From NCBI RefSeq assembly GCF_014359905.1, contig NZ_JACIYP010000005.1, forward strand, positions 1 to 64,000: a DNA stretch of 64,000 nucleotides, written 5' to 3'. The notes below the pieces were generated by a model. That model was not told the DNA's origin and ran no database searches. It saw only the letters and a program-made list of their open reading frames with translations. Positions 1 to 9,478 of the stretch are shown here, one piece after another; within the stretch, counting starts at the first letter, position 1; every line of letters starts with the position of its first letter. The position numbers and the translations under genes are program-made. The DNA comes from Hoeflea sp. Its GTDB lineage: Bacteria; Pseudomonadota; Alphaproteobacteria; Rhizobiales; Rhizobiaceae.

Positions 1-296
1 CTGTGGCGGATCCGGGAGTCGAAAGACGACGGGATTCGTGCCGGACACGCTCCACTCCCTGCTGCAATGGCCTCGTCCGGGCCGGGCTGCAGGGCAAGGC
101 AGCCGCCTGTCGGATGCGGACATCATCCGGCGACGATCGGGCCGCGCGCGCGTTGCGCCACCCCGGTGCATGTCTCTGACGTGCACCACCTACCCAAATT
201 TCCGAAGGCAAAGCCCGCGTGCGGCCCTCCGGATTGTTTCTGCTCTTTCACCCCGGCAGTATGCTGCGCGGCGGCATTTGCGCATGCCAGATGCCT
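1..296. other. Left-edge stretch with no gene recognised
   Basis: Several short open frames exist on both strands, but none has a recognisable motif, a good ribosome site or a continuing neighbour. They are rich in Arg, Pro and Ala, as expected from random frames in GC-rich DNA. A gene running in from the left cannot be excluded, but I see no coding signal. The stretch leads directly into the inverted-repeat element that follows. Confidence 0.5.
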
Positions 297-421
297 CCCT
301 TCTCCCTCAGGGAGAAGGTGGCCCGAAGGGCCGGATGAGGGGGCGCGCCCCACCCGCTGAAACTCACCCTCATCGGTCTCGCCGCTTCGCGTCGATCCAC
401 CTTCTCCCGGAGGGAGTAGGG
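297..421. repeat. Intergenic inverted-repeat element (rhizobial REP-like)
   Basis: Two related arms face each other. The left arm (297-341) begins with a near-perfect hairpin of 10-bp arms, CCTTCTCCCT and AGGGAGAAGG, separated by one base, then GGCCCGAAGGGCC and GGATGAGGG. The right arm (366-421) reads CCCTCATC, then a GCTTCGCG segment, then CCACCTTCTCCCGGAGGGAG, which is the reverse-complement layout. Elements of this type (CTTCTCCC...GGATGAGGG) are common in Rhizobiales intergenic DNA. No transposase lies nearby. Assignment to a known repeat family is from memory. Confidence 0.7.
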
Positions 422-491
422 AGGCCGCCGGGTGCCCCTGGGGCCCGCCTGGCTCGCAAAACATGGCGGCGCGTCAAGAACGCGCGGCGAC

Positions 492-974
492 TCAGGCGAT
501 CGACAGGATCTCCAGATCCTGCTCGTTGACCTCGACCACGTCGCCCACCGCCTTGCCCATCAGCGCGCGCGCCACGGGGGAGGCGAAGGAGATCGCGCCC
601 TGCTTGGGGTCGGCCTCGTCCTCGCCGACGATGCGATAGGTCTGGGGCGGATTGTCGTCGCGGGCGTAGGTCACGGTCGAGCCGAAGGCCACCACGTCAT
701 GGGTCTCGGGATCGGGCTGCATCTGGGCAGATCGGACGCGCTCGGCGAAATAGCGCGAATCGCGCAACGGCACCGCCTGCTGGCGGCGGCGCTCGTTGAC
801 GTCCTCGATCGCATTGGCCGCATCATAGGCCGAGCGCGCGGCGTCCAGCTCCGCCTGCAGCAGCTTCAGGCCCCGGAGCGTCACCAGATTGGGATGCTCG
901 GAAATCGGCCGGTCGGGCAGCAGCGTTTCGGCGGCTGTTTCGGAACTTTCTTCCTTGGTGAAGGCGACACTCAC
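492..974 (-). CDS. GreA/GreB-family transcription elongation factor
   Basis: A 160-aa protein with the GreA/GreB layout: an N-terminal helical region (about residues 28-85, LRGLKLLQAELDAA onward) that would form the coiled coil inserted into the RNA polymerase secondary channel, and a C-terminal FKBP-like domain ending in FASPVARALMGKAVGDVVEV. The family stimulates cleavage of backtracked RNA. I chose the GTG start at 974 because GGAGA lies just upstream and the upstream extension has no family character. The coiled-coil part lacks the usual GreA wording (GDLSENAEY), so this looks like a second, divergent Gre paralog rather than the housekeeping GreA. It appears monocistronic. Confidence 0.85.
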   Translation of the reverse strand: MSVAFTKEESSETAAETLLPDRPISEHPNLVTLRGLKLLQAELDAARSAYDAANAIEDVNERRRQQAVPLRDSRYFAERVRSAQMQPDPETHDVVAFGSTVTYARDDNPPQTYRIVGEDEADPKQGAISFASPVARALMGKAVGDVVEVNEQDLEILSIA

Positions 975-1120
975 GGCATTTCTCCATTCGTCCGGTCCTC
1001 GCGCGCAAAAACCTGTTCGCGCGCGGCGGCAACCAGCATAGGGTGCGATCGGGTCCGCTGGCAATGCCGGACCGTCCTCGCTCAACGCAGCAACGGGGGG
1101 ATCGTTCCAGCCGGCAGGGA

Positions 1121-1549
1121 TCAGGTCTGCGGCGCCGCCGCCTTGATCATCTGCACGCCGTTGATCTTGAAGCTGCCGTCGGGCTGGCGTTCGAGCGAAT
1201 AGAGCGCGGTCCAGTCCGCGCCGTCGGGGCCGGAGATCAGCACCTCCTGCACCAGCCCCGCGCCATCGGGCCCGATCTTGCCGCGGCCGAAGGCGTAGTT
1301 GCCGGGGCGGTAGACCGGCTGGTAGCCGCGCCTGACCATGGCGGAAAAACGGTCCTGATCCGGGTAGAGCCGCTTGATCGAGGGGGCTGCGAAGGAATAG
1401 GCGGTGGCCATGTCGTCGGCCAGGAACGCCTCGATCTGGCTTTCGATGACGCCGCGCGCCGTCGCCGCGTCATCGGCGCGGGCCGGGCCGAACGTCAGGG
1501 CGGCGAGCAGGACCGCCCAGATCCATGCGGGGTGAAACAGGTTTTTCAT
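1121..1549 (-). CDS. Secreted DUF4864 domain protein
   Basis: A 142-aa protein starting at MKNLFHPAWIW, with a hydrophobic core and a likely signal-peptidase site after ARA (about residue 25), so it is probably periplasmic. The rest matches the DUF4864 pattern: a helical IESQIEAFLADD segment, then PSIKRLYPDQDRF, a Tyr/Pro-rich middle and an ALYSLERQPDGSFKINGVQM ending. That layout resembles small NTF2-like folds that bind ligands. The start has GAGG 8 bases upstream; a longer open frame reaches 1651 but adds no signal. Function is unknown for the family, and neighbours do not suggest a pathway. Confidence 0.75.
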   Translation of the reverse strand: MKNLFHPAWIWAVLLAALTFGPARADDAATARGVIESQIEAFLADDMATAYSFAAPSIKRLYPDQDRFSAMVRRGYQPVYRPGNYAFGRGKIGPDGAGLVQEVLISGPDGADWTALYSLERQPDGSFKINGVQMIKAAAPQT

Positions 1550-1723
1550 GATGGCTCCTCTTTCTTGGTCATGAAGATAGGACGGCGGGACGGAATGAAA
1601 AGTTTCACCGAGCCGGGATCGCGGAAGGTAACCGGTTCGCGCAGCCCGCAAAAGCTGAAAGACAATGATAGATCATGAAGATAAAGCCGGTTCCTCAGGC
1701 AATGGATCCGCCGGTCTTTTGCG

Positions 1724-2761
1724 TCACGGCACGATCATCACCTTGCCGTCGCCCAGCTTCAGCGCCTCGGGCAGCGCCTGTATCGCCTGGCCAAGCTTCA
1801 CCGTCGCCACCACTTCAGTCTTCCAGGCGCCCGAGATGAACCGGTTCTGCACCGCGCGCAGCGTCCGCATCTTCTCGAGCATCGAGGCCCGCCTGAACCA
1901 TTGGCTGAGCCAGAACCCCTCGATCTTCTTGTCCATGAAGATGAACTGGCCCGGTTCGCTGATTGCCGGGGCCTCGGTGGCAAGCCTTCCATAGATGATC
2001 CAACGGGCGCGGTTGGGCATGGCCATGAAGATGTCCGCAGACTGCTGGCTCGCCACCGCATCGAGCAGGATCCGCGGCTTCTCGGACCCGCAAAGGGCGG
2101 CGAGCCTGGAGGCGAAGTCCGGATCGGTACTCAACAGAACGTGGCTCGCGCCAAGCTCCTTGAGGTGCTCGGCCTGGCTCTCCTTGCGGATCACCGCGAT
2201 CATCGCATAGCCGTTGTCGCGGGCGAGCCCGGCCATCAGCTTGCCGAGCTGGGAGAAGGCCGCGGTGAAGACAAAGCTCTTCGCGCCCGACTGCTTGACG
2301 ATGTCGAACATCGCCCAGGCGGTCACCGGATTGACCACATGGCCCGCGGCATCCTCGTCACGCATGCCCTGCCTGATCACAACGCACATCGCGGCCGGCA
2401 CCACGATATATTCGGCCCAGGCGCCAGATCCCGTGACGCCGCCGACAAAGGCCACCCGCTTGCCCTTGAGCCATCGCGCATACAGCCCCTGGCCACCCAC
2501 CACGTCGCCGACACCCTCGAAGCCCGCGGGCTGGCCCTTGACGCGGGGCTGGCCGTATTCGCCCTTGATGAAATAGAGATCGGACGGATTGACCGAGGCC
2601 ATCCGCACCCTGACCAGGACCTGCCCCGGCCCTGCCTTCGGCACGGGCAGGGAGCCGTAGTCGAGATAGGGTTCGAGCGTCTCGATCGCAGCGCCTTCGC
2701 GGCTGGGGGCGAAACCGTCCTGTTTGAGGATCAGGGCGTTCATGGTGCTGGGCAGGGTCAT
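1724..2761 (-). CDS. Zinc-type alcohol dehydrogenase-like (MDR) oxidoreductase
   Basis: A 345-aa medium-chain dehydrogenase/reductase. The N-terminal GroES-like domain carries the VNPSDLYFIKGEYG motif typical of quinone/enoyl reductases, followed by FEGVGDVV. The Rossmann domain is in the second half, around VFTAAFSQLGKLMAGLARDNG. No zinc-ligand Cys cluster is visible, so it is probably a zinc-free NADPH-dependent enoyl or quinone reductase. The gene follows the next MDR reductase by 9 bases and the ACAD11-like dehydrogenase beyond it, suggesting one leftward transcription unit acting on acyl-CoA or unsaturated carbonyl substrates. Substrate is not determinable. Confidence 0.8.
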   Translation of the reverse strand: MTLPSTMNALILKQDGFAPSREGAAIETLEPYLDYGSLPVPKAGPGQVLVRVRMASVNPSDLYFIKGEYGQPRVKGQPAGFEGVGDVVGGQGLYARWLKGKRVAFVGGVTGSGAWAEYIVVPAAMCVVIRQGMRDEDAAGHVVNPVTAWAMFDIVKQSGAKSFVFTAAFSQLGKLMAGLARDNGYAMIAVIRKESQAEHLKELGASHVLLSTDPDFASRLAALCGSEKPRILLDAVASQQSADIFMAMPNRARWIIYGRLATEAPAISEPGQFIFMDKKIEGFWLSQWFRRASMLEKMRTLRAVQNRFISGAWKTEVVATVKLGQAIQALPEALKLGDGKVMIVP

Positions 2762-2770
2762 GGTCGGTCC

Positions 2771-3736
2771 TTACGGAATGAGAATCGTCTTGCCGATGGC
2801 GCCACGGTCGAGAATGCGCTGCAGCGCGGCTGCGGCCTCTGACAGCGGACGGCGTTCGTCGATGCGCGGCTTGATCAGGCCGGTGGAATGCCAGGCAAAC
2901 AGTTCGCGGTTGTTGGCGGCGTAGACCTCCGGCTCCTTGGCGGTGAACGCGCCCCAGAACACGCCAACCAGGGAAAATTCCTTGAGCAGGACCAGGTTTG
3001 CCGGCAGTTTGGGGATCTCGCCCGAGGCAAAGCCCACCACCAGCAGCCTGCCGTTGCGCGCCATGGCGCGGGCGGCGACGTCAAACGCCGCGCCGCCGAC
3101 CGGATCGAACACCACGTCGATGCCGCCGGGATGATCGCGCTTGAGGCTCTCGCGCAGGCCGTCATAGGGCAGGGCGCTGTCCGCGCCCGCTTCCAGGCAG
3201 GCCGCCCGCTTCTCGTCCGTGGAGGCCACCGCGATGACACGGGCGCCGATGGCCTTGCCGATGGAAATCGCCGCCATCCCGGTCGATCCGGCGCCGCCGA
3301 GCACCATCAGCGTCTCGCCGGATCTGAGATGGGCGCGTTGTCTCAGCGCATGATGGGCCGTGCCCCAGGCGCACATCAGCGCGCAGGCCTCGTCACAGGC
3401 CATGGTCTCGGGCAGGACGAAGACTTTGGCGGCCGGCGCCAGCACCTTCTCGGCATAGCCGCCGATGTCGACCAGCGCCACGGCGCGGTCGCCCTTCTTG
3501 ACATGGGTGACGGCCTCGCCCACCGCCTCGACCACGCCGGCCGCCTCCATGCCCGGCACGAAAGGCGTCTCGGGCTTCATCTGGTAAAGCCCCTGGACCA
3601 GCAACCCGTCGGGAAAATTCACCCCGATGGCCTCAGCCCGGATCACAACCTCATCGGGACCCGGTGTCGGATCGGCCACATCGCGGTAGTCGAGATTGGA
3701 AACCGGACCATATTCGGGGCAGACAACGGCTTTCAT
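2771..3736 (-). CDS. NADPH:quinone oxidoreductase-like MDR protein
   Basis: A 321-aa MDR protein. The start MKAVVCPEYGPVSNLDY is the classical opening of the quinone oxidoreductase/crotonyl-CoA reductase branch. Visible motifs are GVNFPDGLLVQGLYQ, PGMEAAGVVEAVG, the Rossmann loop LGGAGSTGMAAI and DVVFDPVGG. It lacks catalytic zinc ligands. A long upstream open frame (to 4015) overlaps the next gene and is rejected; the chosen ATG sits 5 bases after that gene's stop. It is probably co-transcribed with the acyl-CoA dehydrogenase upstream and the second MDR gene downstream. Confidence 0.85.
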   Translation of the reverse strand: MKAVVCPEYGPVSNLDYRDVADPTPGPDEVVIRAEAIGVNFPDGLLVQGLYQMKPETPFVPGMEAAGVVEAVGEAVTHVKKGDRAVALVDIGGYAEKVLAPAAKVFVLPETMACDEACALMCAWGTAHHALRQRAHLRSGETLMVLGGAGSTGMAAISIGKAIGARVIAVASTDEKRAACLEAGADSALPYDGLRESLKRDHPGGIDVVFDPVGGAAFDVAARAMARNGRLLVVGFASGEIPKLPANLVLLKEFSLVGVFWGAFTAKEPEVYAANNRELFAWHSTGLIKPRIDERRPLSEAAAALQRILDRGAIGKTILIP

Positions 3737-3741
3737 CGGGA

Positions 3742-4968
<1,227 letters not shown>

Positions 4969-5180
4969 GGATCCTGCTTCGGTCAAAATGTCCTCCAAGC
5001 GGTTGCATGCGCCACACGATTTGGCCTTTGCCGAATCTTCCCTTTACGCGCACGTCAATTCTGCGCCATGCTAGTCGCCTTGGCAGCGGGCGGCAATCGC
5101 CCGAAGGCCAATTCGACCGGACAGAGCGTTGCCATCGCGGCCCTGTGTCAGGCTGGAGATGAAATCGGGAGGCAGCAGGA

Positions 5181-5999
5181 ATGAGTTACACAGAAAGCCT
5201 GTTTTCGGTGCAGGGCAAGATTGCGCTGGTCACCGGCGGCGCCACCGGCATCGGCCGGATGATCGCGACGGGGCTGGCGCTCGCCGGCGCCCGTGTGATG
5301 ATTGCCTCGCGCAAGGGCGAGGAGTGCGTCAGGGCGGCCGAAGAGATCGCGGCTCTGGCCGGAGAAGGATCCGCGGAGGGCTTTGCCGGCGATGTCGGAA
5401 CGGAAGAGGGGGTGCTGGCGCTGGCGGAAGCCGTCCGGTCGCGAACCGACAGGCTGCACATCCTCGTCAACAACGCCGGCGTGTCCTGGGGCGCGGATTA
5501 TGCCGCGTTCCCGCATGCGGCCTGGGCCAAGGTGATGGCGGTCAACGTGGCGGGCCTGTTCACACTCACCCGCGAACTGACGCCGCTGATGGTCGGTGCG
5601 GCGAGCGACGACGATCCCGCGCGGATCATCAATCTCGGTTCGGTCATGGGCACGCAGCCCGTCGCGGACGGGGCCTATTCCTATGCGGCCTCGAAAGCGG
5701 CGGTGCATCACCTGACCCGCATCCTTGCCGAGGAGCTTGCCGGACGGCGAATCACCGTCAATGCCTTCGCGCCGGGCCCGTTCCAGAGCCGGATGACCGC
5801 GTTTGCGACCTCGCGCGACGAGCAGGTCGAGAAAGTGGCGGCAGGCGTACCGCTGGGCCGAATGGGTGGGGGCGACGATGTGGCGGGAGCGGCGATCTAT
5901 CTGTGCAGCCGCGCCGGGTCCTATGTCACCGGGGCAATTCTTCCCATTGATGGCGGGCTGTCGGTGAGCCACGATGTCCGCCTGTTCAAGGATGCATGA
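5181..5999 (+). CDS. Short-chain dehydrogenase/reductase
   Basis: A 272-aa classical SDR with the cofactor loop TGGATGIGRM near residue 18, NNAGVSWGA, and the YSYAASKAAV catalytic Tyr/Lys segment. The C-terminus has YVTGAILPIDGGLSV. GGGAGGCAGCAGGA gives a strong ribosome site. The following kinase gene starts one base after its stop, so the two are translationally close and probably act in the same acyl-CoA route. A beta-hydroxyacyl-CoA or secondary alcohol is a likely substrate, by analogy with the SDR in levulinate-type clusters; this is inference. Confidence 0.85.
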   Translation: MSYTESLFSVQGKIALVTGGATGIGRMIATGLALAGARVMIASRKGEECVRAAEEIAALAGEGSAEGFAGDVGTEEGVLALAEAVRSRTDRLHILVNNAGVSWGADYAAFPHAAWAKVMAVNVAGLFTLTRELTPLMVGAASDDDPARIINLGSVMGTQPVADGAYSYAASKAAVHHLTRILAEELAGRRITVNAFAPGPFQSRMTAFATSRDEQVEKVAAGVPLGRMGGGDDVAGAAIYLCSRAGSYVTGAILPIDGGLSVSHDVRLFKDA

Positions 6000-6000
6000 G

Positions 6001-7026
6001 ATGGACAGCGAACCTTTTGACATGGAAGCCCTGGCGGACGAGCTGCATGAGCTCGTGCCCGGATTTTCCGGCCTGCACGCCATCGAGAAATTCAACACCG
6101 GCCAGTCCAACCCGACCTACCGGGTGGAGGCCGACAGCGGCCGCTATGTGCTCCGCGCCAAGCCGGCGGGGACGCTTTTGAAATCCGCCCACCAGGTGGA
6201 CCGGGAATTCCGGGTCATGAAGGCGCTGCACGACAATGGTGTGCCGGTGCCGAAGGTCTATGCCCTGTCGGGCGAGCACAGCGCCATCGGCCGGATGTAT
6301 TTCGTCATGGAAATGGTCGAGGGCCGCATCTTCTGGGATCCGGCGCTGCCCGGCATGAGCACGGACGAGCGCGCCGCCATCTATGACGGCATGAACGACG
6401 TGCTGGCGCGGCTGCACCGGGTCGATCCGGAGGCTGCGGGACTGGCCGATTTCGGCCGTTCGGGCAATTATTTCGCCCGCCAGATCCGGCGCTGGAGCGA
6501 GCAATATATCGCCAGCAAGACCGAGGACCTGGCCGACATGGACCGGCTGATGGACTGGCTGTGGGAAAACCTGCCCGACGACGACGGGCTGGTCCGCGTC
6601 GTGCATGGCGATTTCCGCCTGGACAACATGATCTTCTCCGCCCACGGCGAAAAAGTGCTGGCGCTGATCGACTGGGAACTCTCGACGCTCGGCCATCCGC
6701 TCGCCGATCTGTCCTACCAGTGCATGCAATGGCGGCTGCCGCATGCGAGCGGCTTTCGCGGCCTGGGCGGGCTCGACCGGGCGGGCCTCGGGATTCCGAA
6801 CGAGGAGGATTATGTGGCGCGCTATGCGGAGCGGAGCGGCATCGCGATTGCCAACTGGCCGTTCTGCCTGGCGTTCTCCTTCTTCCGGCTCGCGGCGATC
6901 CTGCAGGGCGTCTATAAGCGCTCTCTCGACGGCAACGCCTCCAACCCGGAAGGCGCCCGGGAGATCGCCAAGGCGGTGCCGCTGCTGGCCTCGATGGCCA
7001 ATGACGTCATGTCCGGGAAAGGCTGA
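6001..7026 (+). CDS. APH-family kinase, ACAD10/11 kinase-domain homologue
   Basis: A 341-aa phosphotransferase of the aminoglycoside-phosphotransferase fold. It closely resembles the N-terminal kinase half of animal ACAD10/11: FNTGQSNPTYRV (nucleotide loop), YVLRAKPAGTLLKSAHQVDREF, MEMVEGRIFWDPALPGMS, the Brenner motif HGDFRLDNMIF and the metal-binding DWELSTLGHPLADLSY. In the LvaA/ACAD11 scheme this kinase phosphorylates the 4-hydroxyl of an acyl-CoA, and the ACAD-like partner then eliminates the phosphate. It is not expected to confer antibiotic resistance. The start one base after the SDR stop is preferred over an upstream in-frame codon inside that SDR. Confidence 0.87.
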   Translation: MDSEPFDMEALADELHELVPGFSGLHAIEKFNTGQSNPTYRVEADSGRYVLRAKPAGTLLKSAHQVDREFRVMKALHDNGVPVPKVYALSGEHSAIGRMYFVMEMVEGRIFWDPALPGMSTDERAAIYDGMNDVLARLHRVDPEAAGLADFGRSGNYFARQIRRWSEQYIASKTEDLADMDRLMDWLWENLPDDDGLVRVVHGDFRLDNMIFSAHGEKVLALIDWELSTLGHPLADLSYQCMQWRLPHASGFRGLGGLDRAGLGIPNEEDYVARYAERSGIAIANWPFCLAFSFFRLAAILQGVYKRSLDGNASNPEGAREIAKAVPLLASMANDVMSGKG

Positions 7027-7029
7027 GCC

Positions 7030-7806
7030 ATGGCGGATTTTTCGGGCCGCGTGGTGCTCCTCACCGGCGCCACCGGCGGCTTCGGCCGGGCCGCGGCGCG
7101 CTATTTTGCAGATGCCGGCGCAAGCCTGGTGCTCAGCGATCTCAAGGCCGAGCCGCTCGAGCGGCTCGCGGCCGAGCTTTCGGGCACTGTCAGGACCCTC
7201 GCCGGAGACGTCAGCGATCCGGCCCTTTCGGAACGGCTGGTGGAGGCGGCGCTCGCGGACTTTGGCCGTCTCGACGTGGCGGTCAACAATGCCGGCGTCG
7301 TCCACGACATGGCGCCGCTGCCGAAGACGCCGGTCGATGTGGCGCGCAAGGTCATCGATGTCGACTTGATGGGCGTGTTTTACGCCATGCGGGCGCAATT
7401 GCCGGTTCTCGAACAGCGTTTTCGCGACACGGGCGAGGTGGGCGCCATCGTCAATGTCGCCTCCGTCGCGGGCGTCGTCGGCGCGCCGATGCTGTCGGTC
7501 TATTCGGCCGCCAAGCATGGCGTGGTGGGGCTGACCAAGTCGGCGGCAATCGAATATGCGCGCCGCGGCGTGCGGGTCAACGCGCTCTGTCCCTCCTTCG
7601 CCCGCACGGCGATGGCCGAGGACTTCCTCGACAAGGCGGGCAAGGACCACGATGCGGCCGAGGCCGCGCTTGTACAGGCCATCCCCATGCGACGGCTGGC
7701 CGAGGTCGACGAGGTGATCGCCGGGCTCGTCTTCCTGGCCGATCCGGCGTCGAGTTTCGTCACCGGCCAGACGCTGCAGATCGACGGCGGCCTCTCGGCG
7801 GCTTGA
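7030..7806 (+). CDS. Short-chain dehydrogenase/reductase
   Basis: A 258-aa SDR with TGATGGFGRAAARYFADAG at the cofactor site, NNAGVVHDM, a conserved Ser in NVASVAGVVG, YSAAKHG as the catalytic Tyr/Lys motif, and a VTGQTLQIDGGLSAA ending. It begins 3 bases after the kinase stop and completes a three-gene rightward unit (SDR, kinase, SDR). The likely role is oxidation of a hydroxyacyl-CoA made by the kinase/ACAD pair, but the substrate is inferred from context only. Confidence 0.85.
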   Translation: MADFSGRVVLLTGATGGFGRAAARYFADAGASLVLSDLKAEPLERLAAELSGTVRTLAGDVSDPALSERLVEAALADFGRLDVAVNNAGVVHDMAPLPKTPVDVARKVIDVDLMGVFYAMRAQLPVLEQRFRDTGEVGAIVNVASVAGVVGAPMLSVYSAAKHGVVGLTKSAAIEYARRGVRVNALCPSFARTAMAEDFLDKAGKDHDAAEAALVQAIPMRRLAEVDEVIAGLVFLADPASSFVTGQTLQIDGGLSAA

Positions 7807-7820
7807 CCGGGCATTGTTTT

Positions 7821-7838
7821 TTGCACAACGGTTGCACA
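7821..7838. promoter_or_regulatory. Direct repeat TTGCACA x2 upstream of mmsA
   Basis: TTGCACA occurs at 7821-7827 and again at 7832-7838, an 11-base period, about one helical turn, 74 bases before the mmsA start. Such phased repeats can be regulator sites. No regulator gene sits next to the operon, so the binding protein is unknown. Confidence 0.25.
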
Positions 7839-7911
7839 CTCGGGCGTGTTGAACATCAAGACCGGGCAGTGCACAGTACCGACCACACAATCATTCCCGG
7901 GAGGCATCATC

Positions 7912-9411
7912 ATGCAGGAACTCACACATTTCATCGGCGGCAAGCATGTGAACGGCACATCAGGCCGCTTTGCCGACGTGATGAACCCGGCGACGGGCGA
8001 AGTGCAGGCGAAAGTGCCGCTCGCTTCCAACGAGGAACTGGCGCATGCGGTCGCCGTCGCCGCCAAGGCTCAGGTCGGCTGGGCCGCGACCAACCCGCAG
8101 AAGCGGGCGCGGGTGCTGATGAAGTTCGTCGAACTTCTGCACCGCGACATGAACAAGCTGGCCGAAGCGTTGTCGCGCGAGCACGGCAAGACCATTCCCG
8201 ACGCCAAGGGCGACATCATCCGCGGACTGGAAGTGGCTGAATTCTGCTTCGGCGCGCCGCATCTGCTCAAGGGCGAGTTCACCGAGGGCGCGGGCCCCGG
8301 CATCGACATGTATTCGCTGCGCCAGCCGCTGGGCGTGGTCGCAGGCATCACCCCGTTCAACTTCCCGGCGATGATCCCGATGTGGAAGTTCTGCCCGGCG
8401 ATTGCCGCCGGCAACGCCTTCATCCTCAAGCCCTCCGAACGCGACCCGTCGGTGCCGTTGATGCTGGCCGAGCTGATGAGCGAGGCGGGCGCGCCCGACG
8501 GCATCCTCAATGTCGTCAACGGCGACAAGGATGCGGTCGACGCGATCCTCGACCATCCCGACATCATGGCCATCGGCTTTGTCGGCTCGACCCCGATCGC
8601 CCAGTACATCTACGGCCGCGGCTGCGCCAACGGCAAGCGGGTGCAGTGCTTCGGCGGCGCCAAGAACCACATGATCATCATGCCCGACGCCGACATGGAC
8701 CAGGTCGTGGACGCGCTGATTGGCGCGGGGTACGGCGCCGCGGGCGAGCGCTGCATGGCGATTTCGGTGGCCGTGCCGGTGGGCGAGAAGACCGCAGATC
8801 TCCTGATCGAGAAGCTCGCGCCCCGCGTCGAAGCGCTGAAGATCGGACCCTACACGGACGGCGACGATGTCGATTTCGGTCCGCTGGTAACGCGCCAGGC
8901 GCGTGACCGGGTGCTGGGCCTGATCAATTCCGGCGTCGAGCAGGGCGCCAAGCTCGTGGTCGACGGCCGCGATTTCTCCATGCAGGGCTACGAGAACGGC
9001 TATTTCGTCGGCGGCTGCCTGTTCGACAACGTCACCCGCGACATGGACATCTACACCCAGGAGATCTTCGGCCCGGTGCTGTCCGTCGTGCGCGCACCCA
9101 ACTATGCCGAGGCGCTGCGCTATCCGATGGAGCATGAATACGGCAACGGCACCGCGATCTACACCCGCGACGGCGACACCGCCCGCGATTTCGTCAGCCG
9201 CATCAATATCGGCATGGTCGGCGTCAACGTGCCGATCCCGGTGCCGCTCGCCTACCACACCTTCGGCGGCTGGAAGAAATCCGGCTTCGGCGATCTCAAC
9301 CAGCACGGCCCGGACGCCTTCCGCTTCTACACCCGCACCAAGACAGTGACCGCGCGCTGGCCTTCGGGTATCAAGGAAGGCGCCGAGTTCGTTATCCCGA
9401 CCATGGGGTAA
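7912..9411 (+). CDS. mmsA: Methylmalonate-semialdehyde dehydrogenase (CoA-acylating)
   Basis: A 499-aa aldehyde dehydrogenase, the usual MmsA length. It converts methylmalonate semialdehyde to propionyl-CoA with NAD and CoA in valine (and possibly inositol or thymine) breakdown. Visible motifs are ITPFNFPAMIPMW, FVGSTPIAQYIY, the catalytic Cys about residue 281 in GERCMAISVAVPVG, and the MmsA-specific GMVGVNVPIPVPLAYHTFGG. The ATG at 7912 follows GGGAGG. It opens the valine-distal operon, followed by isobutyryl-CoA dehydrogenase, the hydrolase and mmsB. A strong hairpin separates it from the next gene. Confidence 0.95.
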   Translation: MQELTHFIGGKHVNGTSGRFADVMNPATGEVQAKVPLASNEELAHAVAVAAKAQVGWAATNPQKRARVLMKFVELLHRDMNKLAEALSREHGKTIPDAKGDIIRGLEVAEFCFGAPHLLKGEFTEGAGPGIDMYSLRQPLGVVAGITPFNFPAMIPMWKFCPAIAAGNAFILKPSERDPSVPLMLAELMSEAGAPDGILNVVNGDKDAVDAILDHPDIMAIGFVGSTPIAQYIYGRGCANGKRVQCFGGAKNHMIIMPDADMDQVVDALIGAGYGAAGERCMAISVAVPVGEKTADLLIEKLAPRVEALKIGPYTDGDDVDFGPLVTRQARDRVLGLINSGVEQGAKLVVDGRDFSMQGYENGYFVGGCLFDNVTRDMDIYTQEIFGPVLSVVRAPNYAEALRYPMEHEYGNGTAIYTRDGDTARDFVSRINIGMVGVNVPIPVPLAYHTFGGWKKSGFGDLNQHGPDAFRFYTRTKTVTARWPSGIKEGAEFVIPTMG

Positions 9412-9426
9412 TCAAGACAAACCTGA

Positions 9427-9455
9427 GGAATGATCGATTAGCGATCGATCATTCC
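9427..9455 (+). other. Perfect 12-bp stem-loop between mmsA and the acyl-CoA dehydrogenase gene
   Basis: Arms GGAATGATCGAT (9427-9438) and ATCGATCATTCC (9444-9455) are exact reverse complements around the 5-base loop TAGCG. It begins 15 bases after the mmsA stop and ends 23 bases before the next start. No T-run follows, so it does not look like a standard intrinsic terminator. An mRNA-stabilising or processing hairpin, or a palindromic operator for the downstream genes, would fit. Confidence 0.7.
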
Positions 9456-9478
9456 CGGCGCGAGGAGGCGGTTGGGGT

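Noticed and set aside
6001-7026. Aminoglycoside resistance kinase
   Set aside because: Motifs match the ACAD10/11-associated kinase and the neighbours are acyl-CoA genes.
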